From Doryteuthis pealeii (lineage: Eukaryota > Mollusca > Cephalopoda > Myopsida > Loliginidae): a DNA stretch of 64,000 nucleotides. A program made the translations under genes and the position numbers. Location: assembly GCA_023376005.1 (NCBI GenBank), contig CM042157.1, positions 17,504,601 to 17,568,600 of the forward strand, given 5' to 3'. Below the pieces are notes generated by a model, which searched no databases, had not been told where the DNA came from, and saw only the letters and a list, made by a program, of their open reading frames with translations. Below are positions 13,328 through 27,800 of this stretch, piece by piece. Numbering within the stretch: the first letter of the stretch is position 1; every line of letters starts with the position of its first letter.

Positions 13328-16300
13328 AATGTATAAACAAGCTCTGAAGATGATTTTTATAAATATGATATAAAATCTTTTCACTTTAACAGCATATGAA
13401 TTTAAGCGGGCATATATGTTCAAATGTAAGGCTAAACGAATTGAGAAAATGTCAATCCCTGAATGTACATTTCGACCTATTAGGTCTCATCAGCAAGGTT
13501 ATAGACATGGGAGACTGCTCCATGTGTATATATATAACATTTCGGCCAATGAGCCCTTTGGCCTTCTTCAAGTGTTTGTCAAACTCAGGGAATTTTATAC
13601 TTAACAGCTGTCCTTGTTTCAGAAGGAGTGAAAGATTCTAATTACAATTTGATTGTCAACACCTGTCCATGATGATATTAATGCTTCTATTTAGAAAAGA
13701 ACAAAGGATTCTAAAAAGCATTTAATAGTTAATGAATTGTCCATGATATTGGTGATTCTATTAAGGAAGGAGTGAAGAATTCTAATTAGCATTTGAGTGA
13801 TCTGCTCTATGAAGAATTTGAAGAATTAAAAATTTACATTCAGCAGACCCACCCAAAATTATTATTCGGTTGCTAATTGAACTGCAAATTGCTTTAGGAT
13901 TATTATATACTTTCTGGTTATTTCCTATAACTCCAAGCTAAAAAAGGGGAACCACTCTGACTGATTATTTATTTATTGATTGATCTACTAGGAAAAAAGA
14001 AGACGGGTTAGGGTTTAGGGTTAGTTTAATGGGAAAATAATGGGTAGATTAATTAACAGATAAAATTCATTCAGAGAGGTTCCCCCTTTTTTTAGGTTGG
14101 AGTTATAGGAAATAACCTAATTTCTTTTCTTTTCTATCTTAGGTATTTAGAGTTCACCATATGGGACAATCCTAGCAGTTTACATATATACACATATATA
14201 TACACACACACTATATATACACACATATATATACACACACACATATATATATATATACACAAACTGGTTTGTTCCCCAAGTACTTTCGATCCCAGTCATG
14301 GGCCATCATTAGGGGATGTGTATATTGCCAAAACAATAGACACATTAGAAATAAAAGTCCCAATCTTAACAGAATTAATTTCAGATCCAGTGCTAATGTA
14401 CTTAAAAGTCTTTAGCTACTGCTGCTATTTATAGAACCACATTAAAAGAAACAAACACCAACTAAGTAGTTTTGTTTTACTGGCCCTCGCCAACTCAGCA
14501 TAAGAATAGAACAGTGATCTGTGTGGTAAAATGAGGAGCTGATGGTAGGTGTGGTGCTCCACCTCAGACGCTAAAATAATCTCCTTGGTCTAGCACTAGT
14601 GAAAAAGGGACAGACTCCCTCACTATCTGGCTGATTCTGACACTAGGCCACCCCGAAGACTTACTCTTATAGATTCTCAAAGCCTTACCCATCAGAAATA
14701 AAAGTCCGAAATCTTAACAGAATTAATTTCAAATTCAGTGCTAATGTACTTAAAAGTCTTTAGCTACTGCTGCTATTTATAGAATCACATTAAAAGAAAC
14801 AAACATTAAACATATACCAGTATATTTATATATAATTACCAGTATAAATAGAATGGCTACAAAGTTGTATTGTTTTTGCAATATACACATCCCCTCCACC
14901 CCCCATAATGGCCCATGTGGGACTGAAAGTACTTGGGTAAAAAAACAGTTATGGCAAATTTATTAGCCAATTCCAGCCAGATATTGTAACATCTATAAAT
15001 TTTGGGTATATATATAAATTTAAACCAAGAAGGAATTAGAAAAATTATAATCAATTATACAAATATATACACACAAAGAAAATATATATATCTATTAATA
15101 ATGGAGATTCGCTTCCGGTTTTTGTCTGTAACAAAAATTACGTCAATGCTTACGTCACACTGCCTAAAATCGTCATAAATAGAATACATTCAAAATTTGA
15201 GCATGCAATGTTAGACAGTCCTCATTGTTTTTTTTAAACAAGTTTTAATAAATACATACCTGGTATTATCTATCTATATATAGTTTTATTTTTATTTTAA
15301 TATATATTCAAATTATCAGAACTAAGTTTCCATTTCAATTTTTTAATTTTTTTACTCCTTTAATAAATTCATTTTATTTTCACTCCTTTAATAAATTCAT
15401 TTTATTTTTCACTCCTTTAATAAATTCATTTTTTTTTCACTCCTTTAATAAATTCATTTATTTTTCACTCCTTTAATAAATTCATTTTATTTTTCACTCC
15501 TTTAATAAATTCATTTTTTTTCACTCCTTTAATAATTTGATTATTTTTCACTCCTTTAATAAATTTGATTATTTTTCACTCCTTTAATAAATTTGATTAT
15601 TTTACTTTACTTATGATACAAACTCTCTGATATTAAATTTTCAACTCCCATCCCCTAGGCAATATTTATTTTACGTTGCCCAGAGGGCGTTTTTTAATTT
15701 TGCTAGTTAGTATAATTGTTCTAACTCATTAGGGACTATTGTCCTTTGAATGAACAGATATTTTCAATTTTAACAACAAAAGAAGTGAAATAGACTTTGT
15801 TTTCTTTTATTTTCTGTGTTGAGTGACTATAAAAAAAATCTTTAGTTATCTGTGGGCGGTGGGGGGGGGGGGGGAAGAAAATATTTGATCATCAATATTT
15901 ATTTATGCTAATCCATAGGATCAGAGATACAATAGCAATTGTAGATATTTGATATTTTGATTGGCCCATTTTCTTTATCACAGGCAAATAAAAAATATCA
16001 AACAAAACAAATAAAAGCAAGATGTCATTCAGGTTAGATTGTTTGACCAAAATGACATGCCAGGCAAATAGCAAAACTGATTTGTTATGATCAGACTCAA
16101 GAGAATCAATGAATTATCTTTGTTTAATGGTATATATAACCTTCATGGGTTATTTAATGCCAAAGACATCCTTGTAGAAAAACAGTAAAAGAAATAAAAT
16201 AATTTTTTTTTTTAAATCAAGTCAAGCCTATTGTTGGTTTGTTTGGTTTTTTTGGGTTTTTTTTTTCTTTAAATGGTCGATTGTTTTTGTTTTTTTACGG

Positions 16301-19300
16301 CATATCAACCTCAGTGGGTCATTTAATGCCGATAAAGTTTTGAAATAAATCAATTTTTAATGGATAATACAATTTCTTTTATAAATACATTTTTCTATTT
16401 AACCCATAGATGGGACCCTAACAGGTACTACCACTCTGGGTCAGAGTGGATCAGGGAGCAATGGTGATGAAGGGGTGCTCTACATCCTATTGTTGGTATC
16501 AGCCAGACAGCAAGGGAGTCTACCCCCTTTTCATTAGCACTAGATTAAGGGGATTATTTTTGTGGCTCTGGTAAAGTGCCACACCTACCATCAGCTCTCC
16601 ACAGAGTTGATGACGGCCGGTATCAAACCCAGATCCTTGTAGTTCCTAGCTCTATTGACTGAGCTAAACCAGACCTTCAAAATGTAAATAGGTCCTTCTT
16701 AATTGTACTTGTGCATTATTTGAAATGATCTTAATTGTTATTAAGAACACATTTTATGATATTTTTGTGTTAAAACATGCAGTTGTATTGATTCGAGCAA
16801 ATTTGTATTTTCAGTGTAGATCTACGGTGAAATGAAAATGGCTGACCAAAAAAAAAAGGCTGCCTCAAAGTGAAACAAACAAGGGGAAGTTACTCTCATT
16901 TATGTAGCTAATGTTCAGATTATCAACTAATCAACAGTTGAGACAATAGTGTCTAGGCATGATGAATGGATGATGCAATATTTTCAAGGCCAAACATATT
17001 TCATTATACACCCCGAAAATAGATTCATACTATTGTACATCGCTGAAAATTACCTACTCTGAGGAAAAAATAGATTTGATTACACTGTCACTCCAGCAGA
17101 AAGAAAGGTTGTTTCAATTAATTTGCACAAGGGGGTAGGTAAGTAGGTAAGATAGTTATGGTAGAGTGGTTCACCCAATTACTCACTCTACCCAGACCAA
17201 ATACCACAAGTTCTAATGCTGAAATTTTGGAAGGACAAAAAATTAATTTAATAAATGTTATAATAATAAAAAAATAGAAATAAAAATAAAGATAATGATT
17301 TAAAAAAAAAATTTTTTATAAGTACCTTTGGTGTCTTGCATCACAATTGAGCTGTATTCCAAAAATGTGACCAACAAATTAGTTGGCTGTTTTGTGGGTT
17401 CATCTGGATTTGAATTTAAATTGGGATCTGAAGGGAAGAAGAAAAAGAACAAAAATTAAGTCAAGGAATAAAATCGTGTCTACCCAATGCTTTGGGGGGT
17501 TTTGTTTTGGGTTTTTTTCTCATCAAAGTTTATACTCTAATAATGAATGCATTATAAATGCAGTATATAATCTACTAAGTTTACAGACTGATAACGAATG
17601 GATCATAAATGCTGTATATAATCTACTAAGTTTACAGTTTAATCATAAAAGCAGTAAATAATCTACTAAGTTTACAGTTTAATCATAAAAGCAGTAAATA
17701 ATCTACTAAGTTTACAGTTTAATCATAAATGCAGTATATAATCTAACAAGTTTACAGACTGATAACGAATGGATCATAAATGCTGTAATAATAGTCTAAT
17801 AATGAATGCATTATAAATGCAGTAAATAATCTAAGATTACAGTCTAATCATAAATGCAGTATATAATCTACCAAGTTTACAGTCTAATAATGAATGCATC
17901 ATAAATGCAGTAAATAATCTACTAAGATTGAGTGGTGTAAAAGAAAACACTTGACTTTATATGACTACTAAATGATCTACTAGCTTTATCAAAGTATTTC
18001 CGTGGCTCAATGGGAGCTGAAACAGAAGATGGCAGCAAGATAGCTATTGACTAAATGCCTAGCTACTGAAGTATGTTCTTGTTTAATATACAACCAATTC
18101 ATGGAGGTAGTAGTAGACATTGTGGGCTTCAAGCTTAACTCTTTATTCAATCCATAGGGGTAGACAGTTCTCATTCCGCTAACCATGACTGGGTACAAAT
18201 GTTAAGCTGTGTTAATTATTCTATGTTACTGTCGCCCTTCACCAGGATTGAACCTGCAGCTTAGAGATAACTGTCACTTGGAACTACTAACTCAATGCCT
18301 ATACCCTTAATACAATGTCATAGTCCTGTACATTAGCCTCTACCCCATAGAGACAACCCCATAAAGAATTCTCTTCAAATAGAACTTAAGTTAAAGTCTC
18401 TTTAATGATAGATAAGTTGTATGAGTCTTTCTTTGTTCATACAGGTGAAAGTAAATGGGTAATTTATGAGGAAGTGCGTCCCGGTCTCCTGCCTCGATAG
18501 TTGCTGCCCGGTGACTATTAAAATTACAACCCAGCTCAGTGTATTCAAAACTATCCATCCATCCATCTATCTCAAATTGTTCATATTTATCTATATTACT
18601 TTAAATACTAAGATTTTTTTTTTATTCAGGTTTGTTTAATGTCTTGTTTTTAGTTTAAATAAACAAGAATTACGACAAAAAAAAAAAGCGACTACCCCCC
18701 AAAATACATTTACTTGTCGAAAAATATCTATCTCCATTTGTTCGTATCTATCTATATTATTTTGTTTGTTTATCTATCTATCTATCTCAGTCTATTCAAA
18801 ACTATATATCCATCTTCATATCTAAACATTAACAAGAATTACGACAAATTACGATAAATAAACAAGAATTACGACAAGCTGGGGTTGTTATTTTGATAGT
18901 CACTGGGTAGCGGTTTTTGAGGCAGGAGACCGGGACGCACTTCCTCATAAATTACCAGTAAATGTTTCAAAAATATTCATAAATCAAGTGTGAAGTTCCA
19001 AACAAAGAATCATTTTATAAGTAAAAAGCCTGAAAATAATGAATAGCTATAACCAACTAATATAAAATGTAATAATAAAATCATCTAACCTTGTCCCTCA
19101 AAAGGAACTGATGCGGGGGAGATGGGAGATATGGGTGGTGTGGCAGGGCTCGAAGGGGTGTGAGCCTGAAATAGAAACAGAAAAATATTAAGTTTAACAA
19201 CAAGCAACAAATAACAATTTGTGAGATTTCCCAAAAATATTTTATCATTTAATATATGTTTACGCAACTCCTCTGCCAAGGGCACCATGTGACACAAGGT

Positions 19301-20343
19301 CAATTTTTAGTGCTAATACCTTTGGGAAAGGTATGAATCCAATTCTCCCTCCAAAGCAATTTGGCAGTACAGGCAAGCAATAAGCATACACAAGACATTT
19401 CATTAACAGGAAATAATAATAATAATAATAATAAAATTATAATAATAAAACTTAAAACTTCTCCTACGATGTATAAGACTCAGGGCAATTTTTTGAGCCA
19501 AAATTTTGGTTTGGTTTGTTTTGTTTTACGGCATATCAAACTCAGTGGGTCATTTAATGCCGATAAAGTTTTGAAATAAATCAATTCTTTTATAAATACA
19601 TTTTTCTATTTAACCCATAGATGGGACCCTAACAGGTACTACTACTCCGGATCAGAGTGGACCAGGGAGCAATGGTGATGAAGGGGTGCTCCACATTCCC
19701 CAAACAGCCAAAACTGGAACCTCACCATCAGATAGAGTTTAACGTCATTCCCAGGACATGTAGACCCGCAGCCACCGCCTTCTAGCACCCATATGATAAA
19801 AAGGGGTGGGGGCTTGCCATAAAGGCAATAGGGTTGGGAAAATCATATAGGTGCTAGGGGTCGACGTGACCAGCCGATTGATCGGAGGGGGCCTCTCCGA
19901 CCGCCCGTCTAGCCCAAGATAGGGCCAAAGTGGAGTATTGCATGTCATGAACTGCTCATCCACCTGGGTTCTATCCTTAAGCATCACGGGTCGCCATCCA
20001 CGGCCAACAGGTGGCCCTATTGGGGGAGTCTTACCCCTCTGCAGAGGTGCATTCTAACGCCCCAGCCGACAGGGTGGCAAAATTTTGGAAAAAAAGTGCG
20101 TCCATTATGCCATCAAATACGGTAATCATTTTTTTTTAATTTTAGGTGACAGATCTACAGAAATACAAGCATACAAATGTTAAATGATACTTACATGCGT
20201 GAGTGCGGTGATGAAATTTCGATTTAAATGTATGGCTTCGTATAATGCCAATAAAATAGAATCATTTGCTCTGAAAATAAACCAGAAAAAAATAATTATA
20301 TAGAATTTTTTTTTTAAATAACAATCACTGACTTTGTTTTAAT

Positions 20344-20374
<31 letters not shown>

Positions 20375-23300
20375 TTGAATTCTAAATTCTGCTAAAAAAT
20401 GTCAATATTATTAGACACAATTCCGTAAGTATGTGACATCCAGCAAAAATTAAACTCATTATTCAGTAGTAATGGATTTACGAGATTACCATGCTAACTA
20501 TTACACAATGATGAGACCTCATTTTCTTTACCCAACCTGTTCATCACAGGTAGGATATGGTACAAGGTCGAAAGCAAAGGGCATCTAACAAGTATTAAAA
20601 TCGTTATTCAGAAATAATGTGAGTCTAACTTGCAAACCCTTACACCACAATGGGATGCTATTAATATTTAAACAAATGTAAACATCAAAAAGAGACTATT
20701 CCTAAAATAAAGTAATATTATAATACAGAAACTGTTAGCTTTGTTTAACATTAATTATCCAATAAACGAATAATTTTCATTCTAATGAAAACTCATCTTT
20801 TTAATCTATTCAACCAATAGATGGGTTCCTAACAGGTACTACAAGTCTGGATCAAAATGGCAATGAAGGAATATTCCACACTTACCAGAGTTCCAGAATT
20901 AGAACTTCACCATTAGATGTACTTTAATGCCATACCCTTTTTAGGAACACTCTCTGGTGTTCCTAAAAGTGTTGTCATCCGGTCATAGACCGGGTACTTT
21001 TGCTAGTATATATTACTGAATAAACCTTATTTAAATCTTACTACTGCACATAATCTTATTTATATTAAACCTGTTAAAATCCATTTAATTGACCATGTGT
21101 CGCATCTTGTGCATGCAGAGTGTGAGAATAACCACTCTGCACTCATGCACCTTCATTGCACAATGTCTAGACCCCAATGTTGCGATATTCTGACCAATTC
21201 GTAATGTTGTATATTGTACAAACGGAAATAGGAATTTCCAGCTAAATTAAACAAAGAAAAGACAAAAAAAAATGACAAAGGACTTTTTCCCTGGTAAAAG
21301 CAAACAAAGAAGTTAAAAAACGGAAGCGAGGCTTTCCGGTCAAAGAAGTAGGGAGAAGATAAAGAAATATATAACAAATGCCTGTTATCAGATCAAAAGA
21401 TAAAGATGCGTAGGAGTACCTATCAAGATAAAAGGCCTGAGGGTTCGAGCCGACAAGAGTCAGACATAGCGGACTGCGAACAGAGCACAAGGAGAGACCA
21501 TCGACACGGTCCGTCACGGCCAAGGGCGTTGAGATGCCACCAGCCATCCCTTTACCTCAGGATCCCAGCAGTAGTAGTAGTCATTGTCAACGCTCACCAC
21601 CCACCATGTACAGCCGAGAAGAGAAATAAAGTCAAAACTCCTACTATACCCATGTGTTGTGGTTTCTTAAGTCTGGCTACTACATATTTTGCCACGTGAC
21701 CATATATACCCGCAACGTATACAGATACGCAAATTAGCAGCTTGAGTTTGAAGAAGCTGCTATATAACATATACAATTTGATGCCAGTATATAACAGTAA
21801 GGGCACAAGTCAGACAGATTCACAAGGATTAAAAACAAAACAACAAAATACAAAGTTTGATAACAGGACGCTGATGGAAGAGGAAGATGTGATACTTTAG
21901 TAGCAGTTTATCTCAGCTAGCAAGAAAGTTGCTGACTACTGGCTTCACTGTTGTGGATTCCTGGCTATTTCTAACTCTACTGCTACTGGCAACATTAACA
22001 CCTCAATGGCCCGGGTCGAACTGTCTCAAGGGCTGGAGCTTAGCTGAAGTTATGTAAAATTCTAACCCACACCCATCTATGGCCAGACCACCCAGATGTC
22101 CGGTACTTAAATTCAATTCAGACTTCCTAACAATGATTTATCTTAAAATTAAAACACTTGCTCTTGAGATTAGACTTTGTGTCTTCAATATTTCGGCCAT
22201 TAATTTCTTCAAAAGAGATTTCCTCATAAAAATAGCCTTTTTGCTTTTAATACCTAGATGCCTAAAGATATTATCACTAAGTGGCTTAACTTCACGGTGG
22301 CCATACAATTCTCTTAAACTTTACGGCTTAATCTTTTGTGTCCGTAAAAAGGACAACCACCCCCCCATTTACCTATGCCTGGGCTTGAACACATTCTATT
22401 TTTATTTATTTTTTCTGATTATGTTCTTTCTCAATCATAGTATCACAGGAGGGCTTGATAAATACACGCATCTATATTGTTGAAAAATAATTGAATTTAT
22501 TGAAGTCAATCAATGAACGATATAAAAATCTTATTTTAAAAAAAAAACACGCAATTAATAAATAACACTTACCTCACAGATTCAACAGTTTTCTCTTCAG
22601 CAACAAACATATTCCCAACCTAGGTGATAAGAAAAAATAGAATTTCATTGATGATGATAATATGGAGGACTAATAAATAAAACAAAAATATACTTTTCTC
22701 TGAATTTTTGAGATAAGGCTTGATGATTAGTATTATCTGCATTATTCAGACTATTGTCCTCTTCATTATTTTCTGTAAAATGTTTCGGCCGATGTGCCCT
22801 CCAACAAGAAATACTTGAAGAAGGCCGGAGGGCACATCGGCCGAAACGTTGTACAGATAACAATGAAGATGAGGACAATAGTCCGAATAATCCAAATGAT
22901 ATTAAAAATATACTTGTATACAAGACATACCCATATTATCTATTAATAATGGAGATTCATTGTCTATCTGTCTGTAACGAAAACTATGTCACTGCTTACG
23001 TCACAAAACCCAATACCACCATACTCTCAACATTTTTTTCAGTAACAAGAAGTTAACTAAAAAGTTTACAAATAAATAAATACCTACGATTTTGTGTAAA
23101 ATTTAATTAATAATTAATAGAGGCAAACAACATTCTATTTTACTGTGGAAGCCAACACATGGGCACACCTGTGTTGGCCGTCCAGCAAAGACATACACTG
23201 ACCAGTTCTGCGCACATACTGGATGCTGTGCAGAGTACTTCCCAGGGGCAATGAATGATAGAAAAATTTAAAAGTATGTTCTCAACAGTAGGTAGCACCT

Positions 23301-24805
23301 ATGGCCACCTGTCCCATATCACACAAACCATCTGTGTAAGATGAACAAAACACGCCGGACATTGCTGCAAAAGCAGAAATGAACTCATAATTGACATTCT
23401 TCTGTGGAAGCTCACAAGGGGGCAATGAATGATAGGGACAGTTGGCGAGAGATTGTCATGGATATCCATGCTGTTGGTGCGACATGATGATGATGGTGAT
23501 AATGATATTCATTTACTTACCATGTTGGCTATGGCAGAGAACCAACCACTTTGGGGTTCAGCATTTTTTGTTTGGTACTCTCTGTAATAAAAAGAAAAAA
23601 CAAAACAAAAATAAATAATTGTTCAAGAATAGAAACTAAACAATCTGATAAGTGTATCTCAAGTGTTCACAGAGGGAGAAAAGAAGGGGTCATAGCTATT
23701 AAAAGGAAAAAGAAATTCAGTAACTGTATTATTAAAGACATCGTTTGATTTGGATTGTTTTACAGCATATCAACCCCAGTAGGTCATCCAATACTGATTA
23801 AGTTTTGAAATAAATTAATTCTTAATGGATACACATTTTTTTTTTATAAACTCATGTTTTCTATTTAACCCATAGATGGGACCCTAACAGGTACTACTAC
23901 GCCAGGTTAGAGTGGACCAGGGAGTAATGGTGATGAAGGGGTGTTCCACATTCCCCAAATCTCCAAAACTGGAACCTCACCATCAGATAGAGTTTAACAT
24001 TATACCCAGGACATGAAGACCCTCAACCACCGCCTTCTAGCACCCATATGATAAATAGTTAAAAACATCAAAGAAGCAGGATTACCATATTTGATGGCAT
24101 ATAAGATGCACAGGCTTATAAGATGCACCCCCATTTCAGCAGGTCAGATTCAGGAAAAAAAGTTTTTAATGTATTTAAGCATATATTGTTGAAAACAGTC
24201 TAACTGTGCATTACACAAGCGGAAACATAGCTGTATAGAAGCAAATTGGCAGTACAGGCAAGCAATAAGCATACACAAAACATCTCAATAGCAGGAAATA
24301 ATAATAATAATAAAATTAATAACAATAATAACAATAAAAGGGAGGTCTCAAACTTCATCTACGATGTATAAGACGCAGGCCATTTTTTAAAGCCAAAATT
24401 TTGGAAAAAAAGTGTGTACTATATGCCGTCAAATACGGTAACTTCAAAATTTAGGAATTGAAGTATGCAACTATCAAAAATTGCTGTCTTATATAACCTT
24501 GTATGTTCATAGAGGGAGCAATGAAGAGGAGATAGATAGCACAGAGTAGTAGATAAGTGTACCCAAGCAGACTGTAATTCTTCCCACATTTATTTAGACA
24601 TTAAAATTACTGTATTTGACGGCATATGACACACTTTTTCCCCAAAATTTTGGCTAATGTGTAATGCCCAGCTAGACTGTTTTCAACAATATATACTTAA
24701 ATACACTAAAAACTTTTTCCTGAATCTGACCTGCTGAAATGGGGGAGGTTATCTTATATGCCATCAAATACAGTAATACTTTTTTTCTGGTCATTTAAAT
24801 TAATA

Positions 24806-24840
<35 letters not shown>

Positions 24841-27800
24841 CGTGTTTAAATCTGTAGAATAGACATTGGCCATCAGTGGCAATAAACTTTAACCTCTCGA
24901 TAACGTTTATTAATACATAAGTCCTCACAAAACATTTTTGTGTTAGTAATTTAAAATCTCACACAGGCAGCTTTTCAGCTCATATAAATTAATGTATTAC
25001 TAGAAATCCTCGAATATAATCCACATTTTTTTCCCAAAATTTAAAGGTCAAAATCCCTAGTGCGTACTATATACAAGTTTAAAAATGAAAAATATTTTCT
25101 AAGCAATGTCTGAGTCTATTTGCTGTCCGGCAATGTTTATTCAGACGCATTTCTTTTTAAAGGTACAGCCCCCTAAAAATTCTCTGCGTATTATACTCAA
25201 GGGCGGATTATACTCAAGGATTTACGGTATGTATATTTATATATTTTAAGTGAAGTAATGGGATGAAGAATTTCTCTGAATGTTTAAGATGAGGCTTGAA
25301 GATTAGTATTATTAGCGTTGATCGGACTATCGTCCCCATCTTCATTGTTATTTGTACAACGTTTCGGCCGATATACCCTCCGGCCTTCTTCAGGTATTTC
25401 TTGTCGACAAGAAAAAATTCCTGAGTTCGAAAAGAAGGTTCCCGAGTTCGAGAAGAAGTTCCCGAGTCCGACAAGAAATACCTGAAGAAGGCCGGAGGGT
25501 ATATCGGCCGAAACGTTGTACAAATAACAATGAAGATGGGACGATAGTCCGAACAACGCTAATAATACTGGGATGAAGAAATAGAAAATTTAACCAACCT
25601 GTTGAAATCTATTAAAGATGAGGAGACAACCTGAGCATAACCCTGAAGAAAAAGAGAAAAAATTGGAAGACATAAACTTTATTCTCAAAAACTTTACATC
25701 AATCCAAATAAAATATCAAGATAACATTCCCAGGGCAATGAATGATGAAAAATTAAAAGTATGTTCTCAACAGTAGGTAGCACCTATGGCCACCTGTCCC
25801 ATATCACACAAACCATATGTGTAACATGAAGAAGACACGCCGGACATTGCTGCAAAAGCAGAAATGAACTCATAAGTGACATTCTTCTGTGGAAGCTCAC
25901 AAGGGGCAATGAATGATAGGGACAGTTGGCGAGAGATTGTCATGGATATCCATGCTGTTGGTGATGAATGATGGTGATAATGATATTCATTTACTTACCA
26001 TGTTGGCTATGGCAGAGAACCAACCACTTTGGGGTTCAGCATTTTTTGTTTGGTACTCTCTGTAATAAAAAGAAAAAACAAAACAAAAATAAATAATTGT
26101 TCAAGAATAGAAACTAAAACATCTGATAAGTGTATCTCAAGTGTTCACAGAGGGAGAAAGAAGGGGTCATAGCTGTTAAAAGGAAAAGGAAATTCAGCAA
26201 ATGTATTATTAAAGACATCGTTTGGTTTGGTTTGTTTTACAGCATATAACCCCAGTAGGTCATCCAATACTGATTAAGTTTTGAAATAAATTCATTCTTA
26301 ATGGATACACATTTTTTTTTTATAAATACATTTTTCTATTTAACCCATAGATGGGACCCTAACAGGTACTACCACTCCGGGTCAGAGTGGACCAGGGAGT
26401 AATGGTGATGAAGTGGTGCTCCACATTCCCCAAACATCCAAAACTGGAACCTCACCATCAGATAGAGTTTAACATATACCCAGGACATGAAGACCCTCAG
26501 CCCCCGTCTTTTAGCACCCATATGATAAATAGTTAAAAACATCAAAGAAGCAAGATTACCATATTTGATGCCATATAAGATGCACGGCTATAAAGAAAAT
26601 AAGGAAAAAAGGTTTTAATGTATTTAAGTATATATTGTTTGAAAACAGTCTAACTGTGCATTACACAAGCGGAAACATAGCTGTATAGAAGCAAATTGGC
26701 AGTACAGGCAAGCAATAAGCATACACAAAACATCTCAATAGCAGGAAATAAAATAATAATAAAATTAATAACAATAATAACAATAAAAGGGAGGTCTCAA
26801 ACTTCACCTATGATGTATAAGACGCAGGCCATTTTTTAAAGCCAAAATTTTGGAAAAAAAGTGTGTACAATATGCCGTCAAATACGGTAACTTCAAAATT
26901 TAGGAATTGAAGTATGCAACTATCAAAAAATTGCTGTCTTATATAACCTTGTATGTTCATAGAGGGAGCAATGAAGAGGAGATAGATAGCACAGAGTAGT
27001 AGAAAACAGTACCCAAGCAGACTGTAATTCTTCCCACATTTATCTAAACATTAAAATTACTGTATTTGACGGCATATAGGACACACTTTTTCCCAAAATT
27101 TTGCCTAAAAAAAATCGCCCTGCATCTTATACATCGTAGGTGAAGTTTGAGACCTCCCATAGGCCTAGGCTAATCTTCTCTATGATGCTCACTAACCCAG
27201 CTTACGCTCAGTACTTTTACCTACTCTAAACTGCCAAATTGCTTTTATACAGCTATGTTTCTGCTTGTGTAATGCACAGCTAGACTGTTTTCAACAATAT
27301 ATACTTAAATACACTAAAACTTTTTTCCTGAATCTGACCTGCTGAAATGGGGGAGTGTCTTATATACCATCAAATACAGTAATACTTTTTTCTGGTCATT
27401 TAAATTAATACTTAAAAAAAAAATTAAAAAAAGACATTGTGTTTAAATCTGTAGAATAGACATTGGCCATCAGTGGCAAATAAACTTTAACNNNNNNNNN
27501 NAGAGAGAGATCAGGGCAATAATTTAACCTCTCGATAACGTTTATTAATACATAAGTCCTCACAAAACATTTTTGTGTTAGTAATTTAAAATCTCACACA
27601 GGCAGCTTTTCAGCTCATATAAATTAATGTATTACTAGAAATCCTCGAATATAATCCACATTTTTTTCCAAAAATTTAAAGGTCAAAATCCATAGTGTGT
27701 ACTATATACAAGTTTAAAAATGAAAAATATTTTCTAAGCAATGTCTGAGTCTATTTGCTGTCCGGCAATGTTTATTCAGACGCATTTCTTTTTAAAGGTA

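Larger units (their letters stand above)
23239..25690. repeat. Segmental duplication, copy 1 (carries exons 9' and 10')
   Basis: Collinear with 25730-28320 at about 2.48-kb spacing, with a few substitutions and indels. It contains family B, family C, the hammerhead-like foldback and two exons. The two copies are directly adjacent. This could be a recent tandem duplication or two haplotypes left side by side by assembly. Confidence 0.92.

Noticed and set aside
14006..14030. True telomere or chromosome end
   Set aside because: Only a few TTAGGG-like units, inside a palindromic MITE repeated elsewhere.
21406..21699. 97-residue open frame, RR- and H-rich
   Set aside because: No known domain or splice connection; it lies in a probable repeat.
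25214..25576. Frames reading [12 protein letters not shown], also at 9822, 22754 and 27832
   Set aside because: The same peptide arises from each palindromic motif on both strands; this is a repeated DNA motif, not a protein family.
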